A stretch of DNA of 64,000 nucleotides from Stichopus chloronotus (lineage: Eukaryota; Echinodermata; Holothuroidea; Aspidochirotida; Stichopodidae): the NCBI GenBank assembly GCA_021234535.1, contig CM037840.1, forward strand, positions 16,881,415-16,945,414. The letters are read 5' to 3'. Made by a program: the position numbers and the translations under genes. Position 1 is the first letter of the stretch, and each line of letters starts with the position of its first letter. The notes under the pieces are model-generated. The model was given only the letters and a program-made list of their open reading frames with translations. It was not told the origin of the DNA and searched no databases. Positions 11,396-22,639 of this stretch are shown one piece after another.

Positions 11396-12640
11396 AAAAG
11401 AGAAATCGGCAAGGAATCACTAGGTCATTTGACTTTCTGGTTCTTTTAGGTTGAAATTCATCTGGGGTCAAAAGCCAAAAATCGTGACACAATATCTCAA
11501 GCAAGAAAGCTGAATAGATATGTCATGTAGATGAATTTGATACGATTTCAATTGGCATTCCCACTTCAGCTATGACCGTACATTAGTTATAATTATGCTG
11601 TGAGAACCATTCTGTAAGTATCATATCACAAGTAAACATATATTGAGATGCTAAAAATATTACCTTGTAAACGTTGGTTACTTGCAGCAGACAATGGCAG
11701 AGAGCACTTTGCTTATAGAGTGGGAGCTTGTAACAAGTTGATTGGTATTGTTCAATAGTAACTCCAAAAACTAGCACATTCTTTACACTATACACGGATA
11801 AATTAACATAATGTAATAGGCATGAGATACATAGAAATAAACAGACTGTGCACTAGGTCCTTCACAGAATAAACCTTGAATTTGATTTCGATTTTAAATA
11901 GTGGAACCATGTGAACAGTCAACTGTGTATAAGACAACATTCTATTGCTAATTGAAAGACAATATTTTATACAACAAATGTATGTCATGATCATCAAAAC
12001 CACAATGCATTTTTGCATTTTCTTTAGTTATGCATGCATCGGTATGATGCATTCTTCCTGAAGTTAGGTGGACAGTAATAGCATGTAATTGTACTGCAAT
12101 ATAGATGCCTTACTGTTCAAGCCACCATGTATTTGCATTCACTGATTAAAAAATGTAACATTCTCAAATGCCCTCATCAAAATGAACTTCTGTGAAAAAA
12201 TGTGATAGAATCTTGCATTTTACACAGTCCTACCGTAGTGAAGGAGGTTCAGAGTTAGACTGTCTAGCATAAGTCTTCTTTGGTGTATCATGCTACAAAT
12301 ACAGTTGTTACTAGTTTTTTTTTTCAGATTTCCTCACCACCAGAAGAGCAGATGTCATTTACAATGCTAGCCTTTGAGGAAAAGGACAACCTTTGAACTG
12401 CTGGTTCAGGTTGATGGAGACATCATGGAGACATACACTTGCAATGCAGAGGTGTTGTCAAACCTCATCAAAGACACTGAAGATGATTACTCTGAGGGGG
12501 AGGAAGAAGATAGCACCAACCAAACTTCCTATCGTCAAAATCAAGTAGGCCACTCAGTATGCCCACTTGCCACTTTTCTTTTAGTGGATCTACCTGAAAT
12601 GGAGAGATCAACAAGTTTCAAGCTTCATCCCAAGTATTAG
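7968..12640 (+). CDS. RPA-like tandem OB-fold protein, paralogue 2 (3 exons, two +1 frame disruptions)
   Basis: The exons are 7968-8397, 9728-9940 and 12328-12640. They have the same phase-0 architecture as the neighbouring paralogue, but the introns are 1.3 and 2.4 kb. The acceptor ...TTTACAG sits directly before the ATG. The second exon (DECPRQVPFRD...IKLSLWKEF) aligns with DEALKQVNVKG...IEVALWR of paralogue 1. Two breaks exist. After KRV the frame meets TAA at 7998, and similarity resumes one base later (KGTQPF). After EEKDNL it meets TGA at 12394, and similarity resumes one base later (ELLVQVDGD). Splice sites and the rest of the frames are intact, and the tail is acidic (DDYSEGEEED). It may be a young pseudogene, a gene with consensus errors, or less likely a frameshifted gene. 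Confidence 0.62.
8437..8900 (+). repeat. Degenerate copy of the AGGTCA satellite family in intron 1 of OB-fold gene 2
   Basis: It starts with a TG-rich head (near 8440-8480) and continues with diverged units containing 'TTTTTGGTGGAGG' and 'GAGGTCA'. These recall the better copies at 10,401-11,418. Gene 1 has a similar ATGATGGCGTGTTTGTGT segment at the same place in its intron 1 (near 3010). Confidence 0.55.
9615..9640. repeat. Short perfect hairpin upstream of exon 2
   Basis: ACCACAATGC (9615-9624) and GCATTGTGGT (9631-9640) form a 10-bp stem with a 6-nt loop. A closely related segment lies at about 11,995-12,020 in the next intron. Confidence 0.6.
10401..11418 (+). repeat. Full-looking copy of the AGGTCA satellite element, with inverted ends, in intron 2
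   Basis: The copy begins GATTCCTTGCC (10401-10411) and ends with its exact reverse complement GGCAAGGAATC (11408-11418). Inside are a TG-rich head, at least five units of about 145-150 bp, and a (GT)n tract at 11,365-11,392. Each unit carries an 'ACACGATATCTCAAGAA'-like motif, then 'GTGGAGGTCAAAGGTCATTT'. Within the units AGGTCA half-sites occur with spacers of 1, 4 and 4 bases (for example 10562-10567, 10569-10574, 10579-10584, 10589-10594). Other copies occur across the window on both strands, so this is a dispersed family. Confidence 0.75.
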
Positions 12641-15180
12641 TCTACTTTAAATTGCCAACTGTTTTCACCTTTCATTACAGTTATCAGTCAGGAACAATGT
12701 TTTAAAAAAGATTATAAAGTCCTCAGCCTCTTTATTATGCTGGTTTTAGATAACTTTTGAGTCTCCTTACCTTTTTGATAAAGTTCACTTCATTATGAAA
12801 GCTGGAAAGGTGATAACACTCCCAATAATACAGTAGCCATCAAGGAGGTTGACAAGCTTCTTGTAATGTAACACACTTAAGTTCATGGACATTTCACTTG
12901 CAGTGTTTCCATTATATTTAAGTTCAGTGTGAAGACCACACAAAGTATCTAGCTAGCAGAATCTTATAAACATTAAATTGTCAAAGTTTTACACACTTTT
13001 TAACTACTCTACAATTTAAGAGCCCCTTTTTCAATTAACATCAGGCTGTCTTAAGTTGTTGTCTGTTTTCTTTTCTTCAATTGATTGCTTTTAAAGTTGT
13101 TACTTTATATATTCATCCTCAGTATGAAAGTTGTGTTGTTTAATTCCTATAATACTTTTGGTTTTGCGTACCTTGGTCTTACCCTGCTATGAATAATACT
13201 GAGACAGCTAGCTACAAGGAATATCACTAGCCAGTAATATGATAGTGCATCACTTTATGAAACTTCACGTTACTTGTACAAATATTAGTATCATTTGTTG
13301 GTTTGTTTTTTCTTGTTGCAGCCAATATGTACACCATTTGATGTAAAATAATCCTAATACCATATACCAAGACAAAAGGGGAAACATTTGATTCATTGTT
13401 TATAGCACATGTAGAAAGGCATATACATGTTTTGTTTTTTTCACATCACAAGGTAATTAAAAGGAGAGTTCAGCAAAAACCACAAAGTTCCTGGTGAAAA
13501 GGCAGATCAAACCTTTCCTGGGCATTGTTTACAGAATCAAACTGTGAAGTATTATTCCAATAATTACTGTATAATTTGAATCAGACAACTTTCCTATGTA
13601 CTGTGGCTCTTGGTCATATGAAATAGTGTTGCCATCTTTAACAGTGGTTTATTTTCTTGTTTTAAGTACACCCACTTGATCAAGGATTTCCTTGTCAGAA
13701 ATGCCAAGGTTATCAACTTTCAAAACTTGATGCAAAACACAGCAGTTACATCCCAACAGTACAACATATCGAACCTTGTCATCTGTTGCAATGGAAATCT
13801 TGAGTTGTAATGTTGCGGTGTCATCAGAAATAACTCGGATCTAGTCACATTGGTGAACCTCACATCATTCACAAAACCTTGAGGTAAGAAATCAGAATGC
13901 AGGAAAAGAGGCACAAGAAGGTCACCACACATGAAACTCTACATTTTCTTTACTTTTGCCATTTTCCCTTCTGAAATTAAAGATGTATTTGTGCAACTGC
14001 CATCTCTTAGACACTCCTGTCCCCAACCTATTGGTCATATCATCTACCTACATTTCTCCATAGTGTGTATAACTATCACAAGCAGTCAACATTCAACTTA
14101 AGGCAGTATTTATGCATTTGTGATCTATTTAACACTCACTTAACCTAGTATTGGCCTCATCAGCGACCTGTACTTGTCAATTTTGTCTATAGTATGTAGT
14201 TGATTTGAGTGCATATTGCTACATCATGCTCATGAGATATTCACTGCATATGTTCTCATTATTCTCAGCAGATTTTAATTTAAAACCTGTTTGATTATTG
14301 TTAATCAATAAGTTGCTACCTTACATGCATATACTTTTTACTCTGACTGTTCCTTTTAGAAGTACTTACTTAAAACTTGCTTTGCAGCTGTGATTTACCA
14401 AACATTGCCACTGACAATACAAGACCCTACAATCAAAGTCATTCTTTGTGTTTTGTGTCTCAACATTTTCTTTCGCACAGTACAAGAATCAGGTGGGGGC
14501 AGATCTTAGAAAAAGATGAAATTCAGAATTTTTGACAATGAAATTTTACTGTTATGTGAGAGATGACCGTGTGGTGAACACCATCACTTAATTTCATCTG
14601 CATATGTTGTTTACTTCAGAGATACTGCAATTTGAAAGTTCATGAAGAACGAGTCAGGATGCTGACATTAAGATGTCATAACCTAACCGCTTGTACTTGA
14701 AAAAGTTTGTTTTCCTTAAAAATTACGCATACCTTCAAGTCGAAGTATTAATGATTTGATCACTGTGTACAAGTATATATGCATTTATGGAATTATTGGT
14801 AAAGAAAAAGAAATACATTAAATTAATATGCTATTAGGGGTTATGTGACATCATAATTCAACTTACCGAAGGAACTTTACATTCAGCTGCGGCAAAAATG
14901 GCATCACCTGTCTCTGAATTTCAAAAGTGCACATATTAAAATGACACAACAGAGACTTTTGAAAAAAATTTGGAGATCTTACTTCAAATACTTCTGCTTC
15001 ATATTCCATAGACATATTCTCAAGGTTTGTTCACCTTTAATGTTGCTTTTAGTTTCAATCGAGCTCAAACCCCACACATCCACAGTACTTTGTCGTTGAT
15101 TGGATGTGGCGTATTGGTATGTATACATACATACTGTATATAGCAGCAGCACCACCACCAGGAACTTCAATAGGGCAGGC

Positions 15181-15370
15181 TAAGGGAAGGGGTTAAGTAA
15201 ATTTTTGGGGTGGCTGACAAATTCCTACCGGGCCATTAAAAATTCCACCCAATAAACTTGTTTTCATGAGTGTTTAAATTTTCATTTAGCTCATTTCAGT
15301 TGGTGGGGGGAGGAAATGGGGGCTGACCCCTTTTGGAGGCTAAATTTGCCTACAAGTCCCCCCTTGGTGC
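15181..15370 (+). repeat. G-rich dispersed repeat, copy 1
   Basis: It contains 'TTTCAGTTGGTGGGG', 'GGGGGCTGACC' and a 'CTTGGTGCCATCGC' end. A similar arrangement occurs at 24,330-24,475 ('TTTCAGTTGGGGTGGC', 'GGGGGCTGATCAC', 'CTTGGCGCCGCCACTG'). Confidence 0.5.
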
Positions 15371-15375
15371 CATCG

Positions 15376-15423
<48 letters not shown>
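15376..15423. repeat. (TA)n microsatellite
   Basis: An uninterrupted AT dinucleotide run of about 48 bases. Confidence 0.95.
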
Positions 15424-15427
<4 letters not shown>

Positions 15428-15794
15428 ATGCACTGAAAATAACATAGAGTCAAAGGCTTAATATCAACAAGTGCAAACGGAAGAAAGAATCACAACAATG
15501 ATTTCGGTTATACACCCTTTTACAATTAAAAAGTACTAAAACAGATTGACAAACTACAGGAAGAAGCAGGAAACGGTTCAATTGACACATGCACACACAG
15601 GTTGCACCTGTCTATGTGTATTCAAATTCTTGAAAAGTAAATTGAAGCATTAAATACTCATTCTTATAATGGTTATTTGTATGTAGGATAAGAGGATCAT
15701 CTTAATTAGACCACTTACACCCCACACATCTACATTAGGTTTAGGTCTGTCATTCGTCCGTCCCATTCTTGACAGACTCAGTTCGGAACATGCT

Positions 15795-15969
15795 ATACAC
15801 GTGATCTTAGCCAAAGTACTATACTTCAACTTGCACCTTCACAATCACCTTCTCGTAATCAGCAATAAAATTTCTCATCTGCAATTGAGTGTTCACATGA
15901 TTCCACTGTTTAAAATAAAAATCAAATTCAAGGTTTACCCTGTGCCATACACGTGATCTTAGCCAAAGT
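15795..15969 (-). ncRNA. Two partial U2-snRNA-like segments
   Basis: TACACGTGATCTTAGCCAAA occurs at 15,796-15,815 and again, as ATACACGTGATCTTAGCCAAAG, from about 15,948. Read on the minus strand this gives TTTGGCTAAGATCACGTGTA. It differs by one base from the conserved 5' part of U2 snRNA as I recall it. The upstream CTTCTCGG block of U2 is absent. These are at best fragments or repeat components, not a working snRNA gene. Confidence 0.3.
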
Positions 15970-17384
15970 CTTACACTTGCACCTACATGTGCTTTCATTA
16001 CTAAATCATTAGGAAACTAGACAAGCGGAACTTGCGAGCAAATTCATCGCAGCTTAGATCATGAACCTTTGTGGACTGATTGGAACAATCACTAGGCCTA
16101 GGACGAAGCACGCGCATATACGAGTGCTGTTTCGAGTACTACGGAAGGCTAACTGTGGTTTGGTACATTTTATAATGTATAATATCGTTTACTATTGAAT
16201 ATTGTTTGCAACCTGCTTCTATCAGTCGGTGGGTGCCGGATGGCACATCGGCACCAACATTTGGCTCGGTAAATATACCTTTGGCGTGTATCTTAACTTG
16301 CACGAGTCTACTTAAATAAATACACTGACTTGCTTTAAGCTTGGGAATACGATAATGTACGTCGACTCACACATAATCTACCATCCGACATACGGAACAT
16401 TGTTACATGTAGAATCAACAGTTTTCGTTGAACATATTGCATACGTACAGGTTCGTACTACGGAAGATTAATGAAGCCATGCAGAAAATAACCTTAGAAA
16501 TACAATAATTTAAAAAATTCTGTCTTTTGTCTTAAAATTTTTGTTTATAAACTATTTAAACAAAAAAAAAGATTTTCGTTTTTGTCTTTCGATTTTCGTT
16601 TTTTATTTTTATTACCTTTAGTGTATCAATCAATTTCTGTGTACAAGTCGGTGATATTTTGAACGGTTCCATATAACACACGCTATGGTAAAATCAAAAG
16701 ATATTGAAATACATGCAAGCAGCTCAAAATGGTGGATGTGCAATTAACAAAACAATGTAGTGTGCGTGGCTGTTCACCCTTTCAGTGAATCTACACTTAC
16801 TGTGCATGTGTGAAAAACTATCCTGAAGCAATTACTCAGACGAAAGGGTACATTAAAGCAAATTACAAGCTTTGTAATTCCAACAATCGAAGATGCAGCC
16901 TTTGATTAATTAGTTTCGATCAGATAAGAATTTCATCCATATGATGAAACATCGTAATCCTTGAAACCTTTGGTTTTTGATTATTTTGAGTGAATACTGC
17001 AGGAACGTATTGGAAATAATATTGATTCGTCTGTGTGATTTTCAAAGTTTATAGTCCATGATTGGTGCGGTACTGGTTTTGATTTCTGATTTGTTTTGAT
17101 CAGCACAGTCTGTGAAACTTTGGTGCGGTTAATTTCTTTCAATTTTGTAATAATGCATGGCAACGGTAATCCTTCACAGCGGTATACTGGCCGGTGATTT
17201 AATCTGATGGTAATGTGCATTGATCAGTAATTATCAATTGATCTAGTTCACTTGTACGCATGAATAGGATAGTTCACTTGTGCTCAAGGTACCGTAGTAT
17301 ACGCTTAAAATCATACCATCAGCCTACTCACTTTTCAGTCAAGACGTGTTTGAACGAGTACCATTCTTAATTCCGTGTAAGTAA

Positions 17385-18320
17385 ACAGAGCAAAAGTTGG
17401 AGTCCGTTGGCTGGAACCGAAACGAGATGTGGGCAAACTTACTTTCGTGAAAGTGTCAGACTTAATATGCGATCGCTCAAAGGATCTACCAGCTGGAACT
17501 GTTGTAAAAGCTAAACAATCTCATGGCGAAAAATAAGCGCAACAAAACATACGACACCCACCAATCTTCAACAGCAACAAGAGACAAGGAAAATGATTCG
17601 GACTCGGATGAAGATGTGCCTCTAGCATATCAAAGTATCGTTGCTGGAACGAAAGAACTCCAGGAAAAAGTCGTTAAGCTAGAGGAAAATGTAGCCACCA
17701 TGGAATCGGAGCTACGATTTATGAAAAAACTTGGTTTTTGCCGGGCTTCAGGAACTTAAAACTACTTTTTCGCAAGAACGTAATAAGTCTACACAGCAAT
17801 TTGAGGCACTGCTTTCAGCAATCAACGAAAGTCACGGCACCACTCGAGAAACACAAGAACTTATTAGAGGAAGAATCGCCGTTCGAGAAATCGCTAAGGA
17901 AAAACAGAGAAGTCTTTTATATGATACCGGGAAGAGGATTCAGCCAATATACGGTTAGTAGAAAATGGAATCGTAACGTAATATAAAGACGAACGTAAGG
18001 TCTTGTCTATCGATTAAGACATGTACCACAAAATGTTCGACGAATTGAAAACAGCTACTAGTTTTCTCAGGAAACTGCTCAAAGTCACTTTTTCAGAAGA
18101 ACTTTCTGAAGATAACTTCAATGGTGGATCAGTGACATCAGCGAAGGGAATGGTTGTGAAAAAGTGTTTGGTCTGCGATCGTGTCATGGCACTCCTCGGT
18201 CACGTTGAATTAGAATTCCCAAACTCGACTAAAGCAGCAGACAAGTTTGCTAAAATGAGGGACGCCAGTAACGAAGAATGTAAGAGAGTAGTGCGGCAGG
18301 TTCGCCAAGAAGTCGTTTAG
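17385..18320 (+). pseudogene. Decayed intronless gene with BEN-like C-terminal domain
   Basis: Coding sense runs through several frames without introns. First comes VGVRWLEPKRDVGKLTFVKV...LPAGTVVKAK (from 17,395). An acidic and coiled-coil part follows (17,523-17,760 and 17,731-17,958: KELQEKVVKLEENVATMESE, LQELKTTFSQERNKSTQQFE). The C-terminal block is 18,021-18,320 (KLLKVTFSEELSEDNFNGG ... FPNSTKAADKFAKMRDASNE). The FSEELSxxNxxG start, an FP motif and a closing KxRDAxNEEC element recall BEN domains, which bind DNA or chromatin. Frame changes fall at A-runs (17,529-17,533; 17,724-17,729), and in-frame stops precede 18,021. It could be a processed pseudogene, a transposon passenger, or a gene with consensus errors. 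Confidence 0.5.
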
Positions 18321-20030
18321 AAGTGACCTTTTACGCAAACTTGATGTGTTGTTTTCTTGTTAAATGCTACATACTGTAACTAGCATGTGCTACTGTGCAT
18401 GAAGTTAATGTTTAGAGGTGAATTTGTTTTTCTTTTCTTGGAGTTTCTTTTTTGTGACTCTTGCATCTCTTGGTGACTTTATAGAAATGTGTTGACTTTT
18501 CCTTACTTTGATAGTGTTTTCTTAATGTTTTGTACCAAATATGTGATATCCTCGAATTTCAATCGTATTCTAAACGCATCTCAGCATAAGTTGATGTCTA
18601 GAGGTGAAGTTGCTTCTTCTTGACTTTTTATTGACTCTTACAACTCTTGGTAACTTAGCAACTATTGCTTTGACGTGTGATATTTTCGAATTTACATTAC
18701 TGCAGAACGCATGAGACCCAATAAAGAGGTAAATTTGCTTTTTTTTTATCCTGATTTTGTATGACTGTAGAGACATCCTTTTTTCCCCTTTTACAACCTT
18801 CTGTGACTTCACAATCTATTCAATTGGTATATTCCTAATTTATTGACATCACCGACCTTCATCATACTGTGTTAAACTTTTCCGGGGGGGTTCAATACAG
18901 GGGGGACTCTCACCATTTGCAAACCACTGCTTGGATGTTCGGCCAGTTTTACATGTAGTACGGTGTCAATTCAATATTGATCTATCTTTTATCCATTCAT
19001 CACAGTTTTCACTATTTTTAAATAGCGAGGCGGATCTACGCCCACGAGTTGCCCTATTTTGATTTTTTTGAAATGCTCTGTCTGAAAGGTTTTAATTTAA
19101 CTAATAGCCTGTGTTTCTAATCTTGAAGTTATTTTCGACACTTTACGGGTGATGTTTAGCACGTATTCTTAGTAATTCTTTGAAGCAGTATTTTCGACAA
19201 CATGACATATTTGAAGACTCTTACTGCACGTGTAATGGAGTATGCTGCAAGGTAGACTCAATCGCATAATTTCTATCTGACCAAAGTCATCGAGAATTTT
19301 AAATCTCCGCCAGTGTAACAACTTGGTATAATGACCAATCAGATCACGCGCCCAGTAACACGATCGCGCCGACGAATCTCAATAGCAAATTAGTGTTGGC
19401 CAAGTGACACATACAGTTAAGTCTATGGCGAATCTCCGTATAAGGTGTGTGGTGGAACGTTATTTTCTGTTTTCAGGGTTTGATACCAGACTAAAACTCG
19501 TCATTTTTTTGCGAAGTTTGTGTGAATAAAATCGTGAAAAAAAGGTCTCTTTGAAGTAGAGGCGTGGTGAGGATATTTTCGCACGTGAGTTTATCTTTCT
19601 TTACTTTTGTCTTTGTTTTTGGCTCCATTTTCCACTAAGTGGGTGCCTTTGTTATATGTAACAACACTTTATGCATTTATTTTTAGTTTCTCACACTCTT
19701 AACTCCCATAACCTACAAGAAACAAATAAAACCTTGTCTATAACACAAGAAAAAAAAATAGCCTGTCAGCTTTCACTTGCATGGATAAACGGTCGACCTA
19801 TTGTCCGCAGATCAATAGAACGTAGCAACGATGATGCCACAAGCCAGCAACTTAAATTCCAGTATTTACTCAGGCACAGTGCTAAGCTCCGCCTACAGTG
19901 CATATTGCTCTTGCCGGCCGAGAGAGCTCATTTCACGGTGTGCGCACAACTTCAGTAGGGGTCATTGTTAGGTTGTCTCTCAGATGCCGTCGAGCAGATA
20001 CGGCTACCCTCCCCTAAAGTTCAACTGCTT
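18321..20030. other. Non-coding stretch
   Basis: Nothing recognisable. A few TTTT-rich segments near 18,430-18,800 look like a weak internal duplication (repeated 'AGAGGTGAA...TTGCTT' and 'CTTTTTATTGACTC'). Confidence 0.4.
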
Positions 20031-22330
20031 CTACCTATTCTATCTTTATTACTAAAATTCATGTACAGTTATGTGTGGACATAATGATGAAAGATTTATA
20101 CATGACAAATGAGTGCCAAGTTAGTGCGGACATGCAGAATGAAAGGTTTTTCACCTGTGAATCTTATAATTCATATTTCAACATAATTACGTCAGTATAA
20201 TACCTACACCTGTAATTCCTATTTTATTTCATTCAGACCCATCAGAACTGAATTTGTTCAACCCCATCTCTTCTTACACAATTTTTGTAACATCATGTGA
20301 CATGATAAGAACATCATAACATAAGGTATCATCAATATTACTGCATATCAGTGTGGACATCACAAATTAGAGGTATCATTATTACAACACATGTGTGCAT
20401 GTTCAAGCCAGGGAAAATTTGATTTCTCTCGAATAGTTTCAGGCAAAGCAACTTCAAATACTCATGCACATTCCATCTCTATTATGAAAATTAATGCAAT
20501 GTGTGACATAATTAGGAAAGTTCATGTTAGTGTGGACATCATAGTGAGAGGCATCATATATACTACAACACATGTGTGGACATTATGATAAAAGATACAC
20601 ACATGATAAATGAGTGCATATTAGTGTAGACATGCATAGTAAGAAGCTTCATACCAGTGACTATATAACAATACACATTTGTATGTAATTACTGTATCGT
20701 TTCAGATCTAGCAACTCCAACTGTTCTTGATTAATTCATCTCTATTATTAAAATTAATGTATTGTCTGACATTATAAGATGTTTATGCATTACATATGAG
20801 TGCATATCAGTGTGGACAGATTTGTGCTCATCCTTTTAAAATTTGTTCTTTCGAATCCTCGCAGATTGATGTAACAACTTCAATAGTTTTCCTATATACT
20901 CTCTCTATTATTAAAACTTAAATTACCTGTATTCCATCTCTATCATTAAAATGCATGTAATGTGTGGACATCATGATGAACGATATTTACACATGATATG
21001 TGGGTGTGTATCAGTGTGGCCACGTATAATGAAAGGTTTAATACCTGTGACTATGTATTACTATACACAATTGTACATTATTACTTCAGTACAAAATTGA
21101 TTGCTATTTGAGAGTAATTCAAACTTTGCCAGTAGAACTGAATGTGCTTCATTCCATCTCCTTTATTATAATTCTTGTAATTACACTATTATATTAAAAT
21201 CGATATGGTGTGACATGATGAAAGATGTTTACACTTGATACATGAGTGCATGTTTACAATTAATTCATGAGTACAGGTTAGTCACATATGGACATCTTAA
21301 TTAGAGGAACAGATGTTGAATTCTTTTGAACCCCTTAAGCTAGCAATTCCAACTGCTCTTGCATATTCAGTTTCTATGATAAAAACTTTTGTAATGTTTG
21401 GACATTATGATGTAACATTTTTACACATTATACAGTACATGAGTGCAGTGTGGACATCCCGAGAATTATTAAACACGCGGGCACACTCAAGCCGGAGAAA
21501 TTTCATATCTTTCAATAATTACAGGTCTAGCAACTTCAACTGCTCTTGCATATTTCATGTCTAACATGAAAATTGTGACATTATTATGAAATATATTTAC
21601 AATTGATCATGAGTTCATGTTAGTGTGGGCATCATAATGGGCATCAGTTCCATCAGTGGCATGTGCAGGATTTCAGAGGTGGGGGCACAACATGAGAACA
21701 ATTTCTCAGGTTACTGCCAAAAAATCAGTTTTGTAAGCTACTGATTTTCTATCTTTCTTCCTCTTTGCCTACTACGGAGATGTGAAATGTGGGTTTTTAA
21801 AAGGGCTTGGTTAGCGGTTTGGTTGTTCAAATGTGGGTCACACCCACGAAATGCAGAACACATGTAAGGAATGAGACATGCCATTATTACAGAAAGTGGG
21901 CTAACAGCTAATACCAGTAAAAATTTGACTTTTGCATCATTTCACTGCAGCAACTCAAATTGCTTAAAATTGCATATTCTATGTCTATTACTAAAATTTA
22001 TTTTGCTTCAGATATCATGATGAACGATGTCACACATGATACATAAGTGCATATTAGTGTGGACATCAAAATGAGAGATATCATTTTTACAACACATGCT
22101 AACCATACCAACATACCTTCAATTACTTTTGCATATTACATTTCTATTATTAAAAGTCATGTATTCCACTTACATAATTATACAAGATATTTACACATGA
22201 TATGTGAGTGGATATTAGTGTGGACATCAAAATAATAGGTAGTATTATAACAAGTCATGTGTGCTCAAAATTGAGTGAATTTCACAAAACAACTCAATGA
22301 GCCTCTTTAAAGTCAGAACTGTAGATTCAG
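20030..22330 (+). repeat. Array of about 11 degenerate ~200-bp units
   Basis: The core 'TGAGTGCATATTAGTGTGGACATCA' (shortened variants throughout) recurs near 20,110, 20,345, 20,525, 20,605, 20,790, 20,990, 21,240, 21,435, 21,610, 22,045 and 22,205. It is regularly accompanied by 'ACACATGATA', 'CATCTCTATTATTAAAA' and 'TTACAACACATGTG'. The spacing is about 170-250 bp and the units are strongly diverged. A foreign segment may interrupt the array at about 21,650-21,900. No coding capacity is supported. Confidence 0.65.
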
Positions 22331-22544
22331 CTTAATATTAAAATAATGGTAGAACGTTAGTAAAGGCTGTTTTTTTACATTTTTGGCCGCGAAATCGAGA
22401 TTTGTGACTGCAATTTTTACATTGCATGAAGCTGGTAACAAATGTAATCTTCAGTCTTGTAATCTACGCAATTTTCCCACGGGTTGCTTAGATTTTCCTG
22501 TCAAAACATTTGGTAGAACGTGGGTTTCATTAACCTATACTGTC

Positions 22545-22610
22545 CGACGCTGTTGTTAGGTCTAAGTCAGCTTGGATTGGGAGGCCGGGGTTCGATTCAC
22601 GGCATGACCA
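22545..22610 (+). repeat. tRNA-like segment with B box (possible SINE head)
   Basis: GGTTCGATTCA (22,589-22,599) matches the RNA polymerase III B box. The upstream 'TTGTTAGGTCTAAGTCAG' gives weak A-box-like context. There is no full cloverleaf and no anticodon arm I can support, so a tRNA gene is not claimed. Confidence 0.3.
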
Positions 22611-22639
22611 TAGTGTTTTTCACTGCTCAGTTATCCATT

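Larger units (their letters stand above)
12641..17384. other. Long non-coding stretch after OB-fold gene 2
   Basis: No gene is supported. It contains a (TA)n microsatellite, G-rich dispersed repeat sequence at 15,181-15,370, two copies of a U2-snRNA-like segment, and a segment near 15,890-15,940 that is an inverted relative of 11,870-11,920. Confidence 0.5.

Noticed and set aside
17523..18320. Programmed frameshifting in the BEN-like gene
   Set aside because: There are several breaks plus extra in-frame stops, which fits decay or consensus error better.
20030..22330. CRISPR-like array
   Set aside because: Repeats are long, degenerate and without unique spacers, and the genome is clearly animal.
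22545..22610. tRNA gene
   Set aside because: Only the B box is convincing; there is no cloverleaf.
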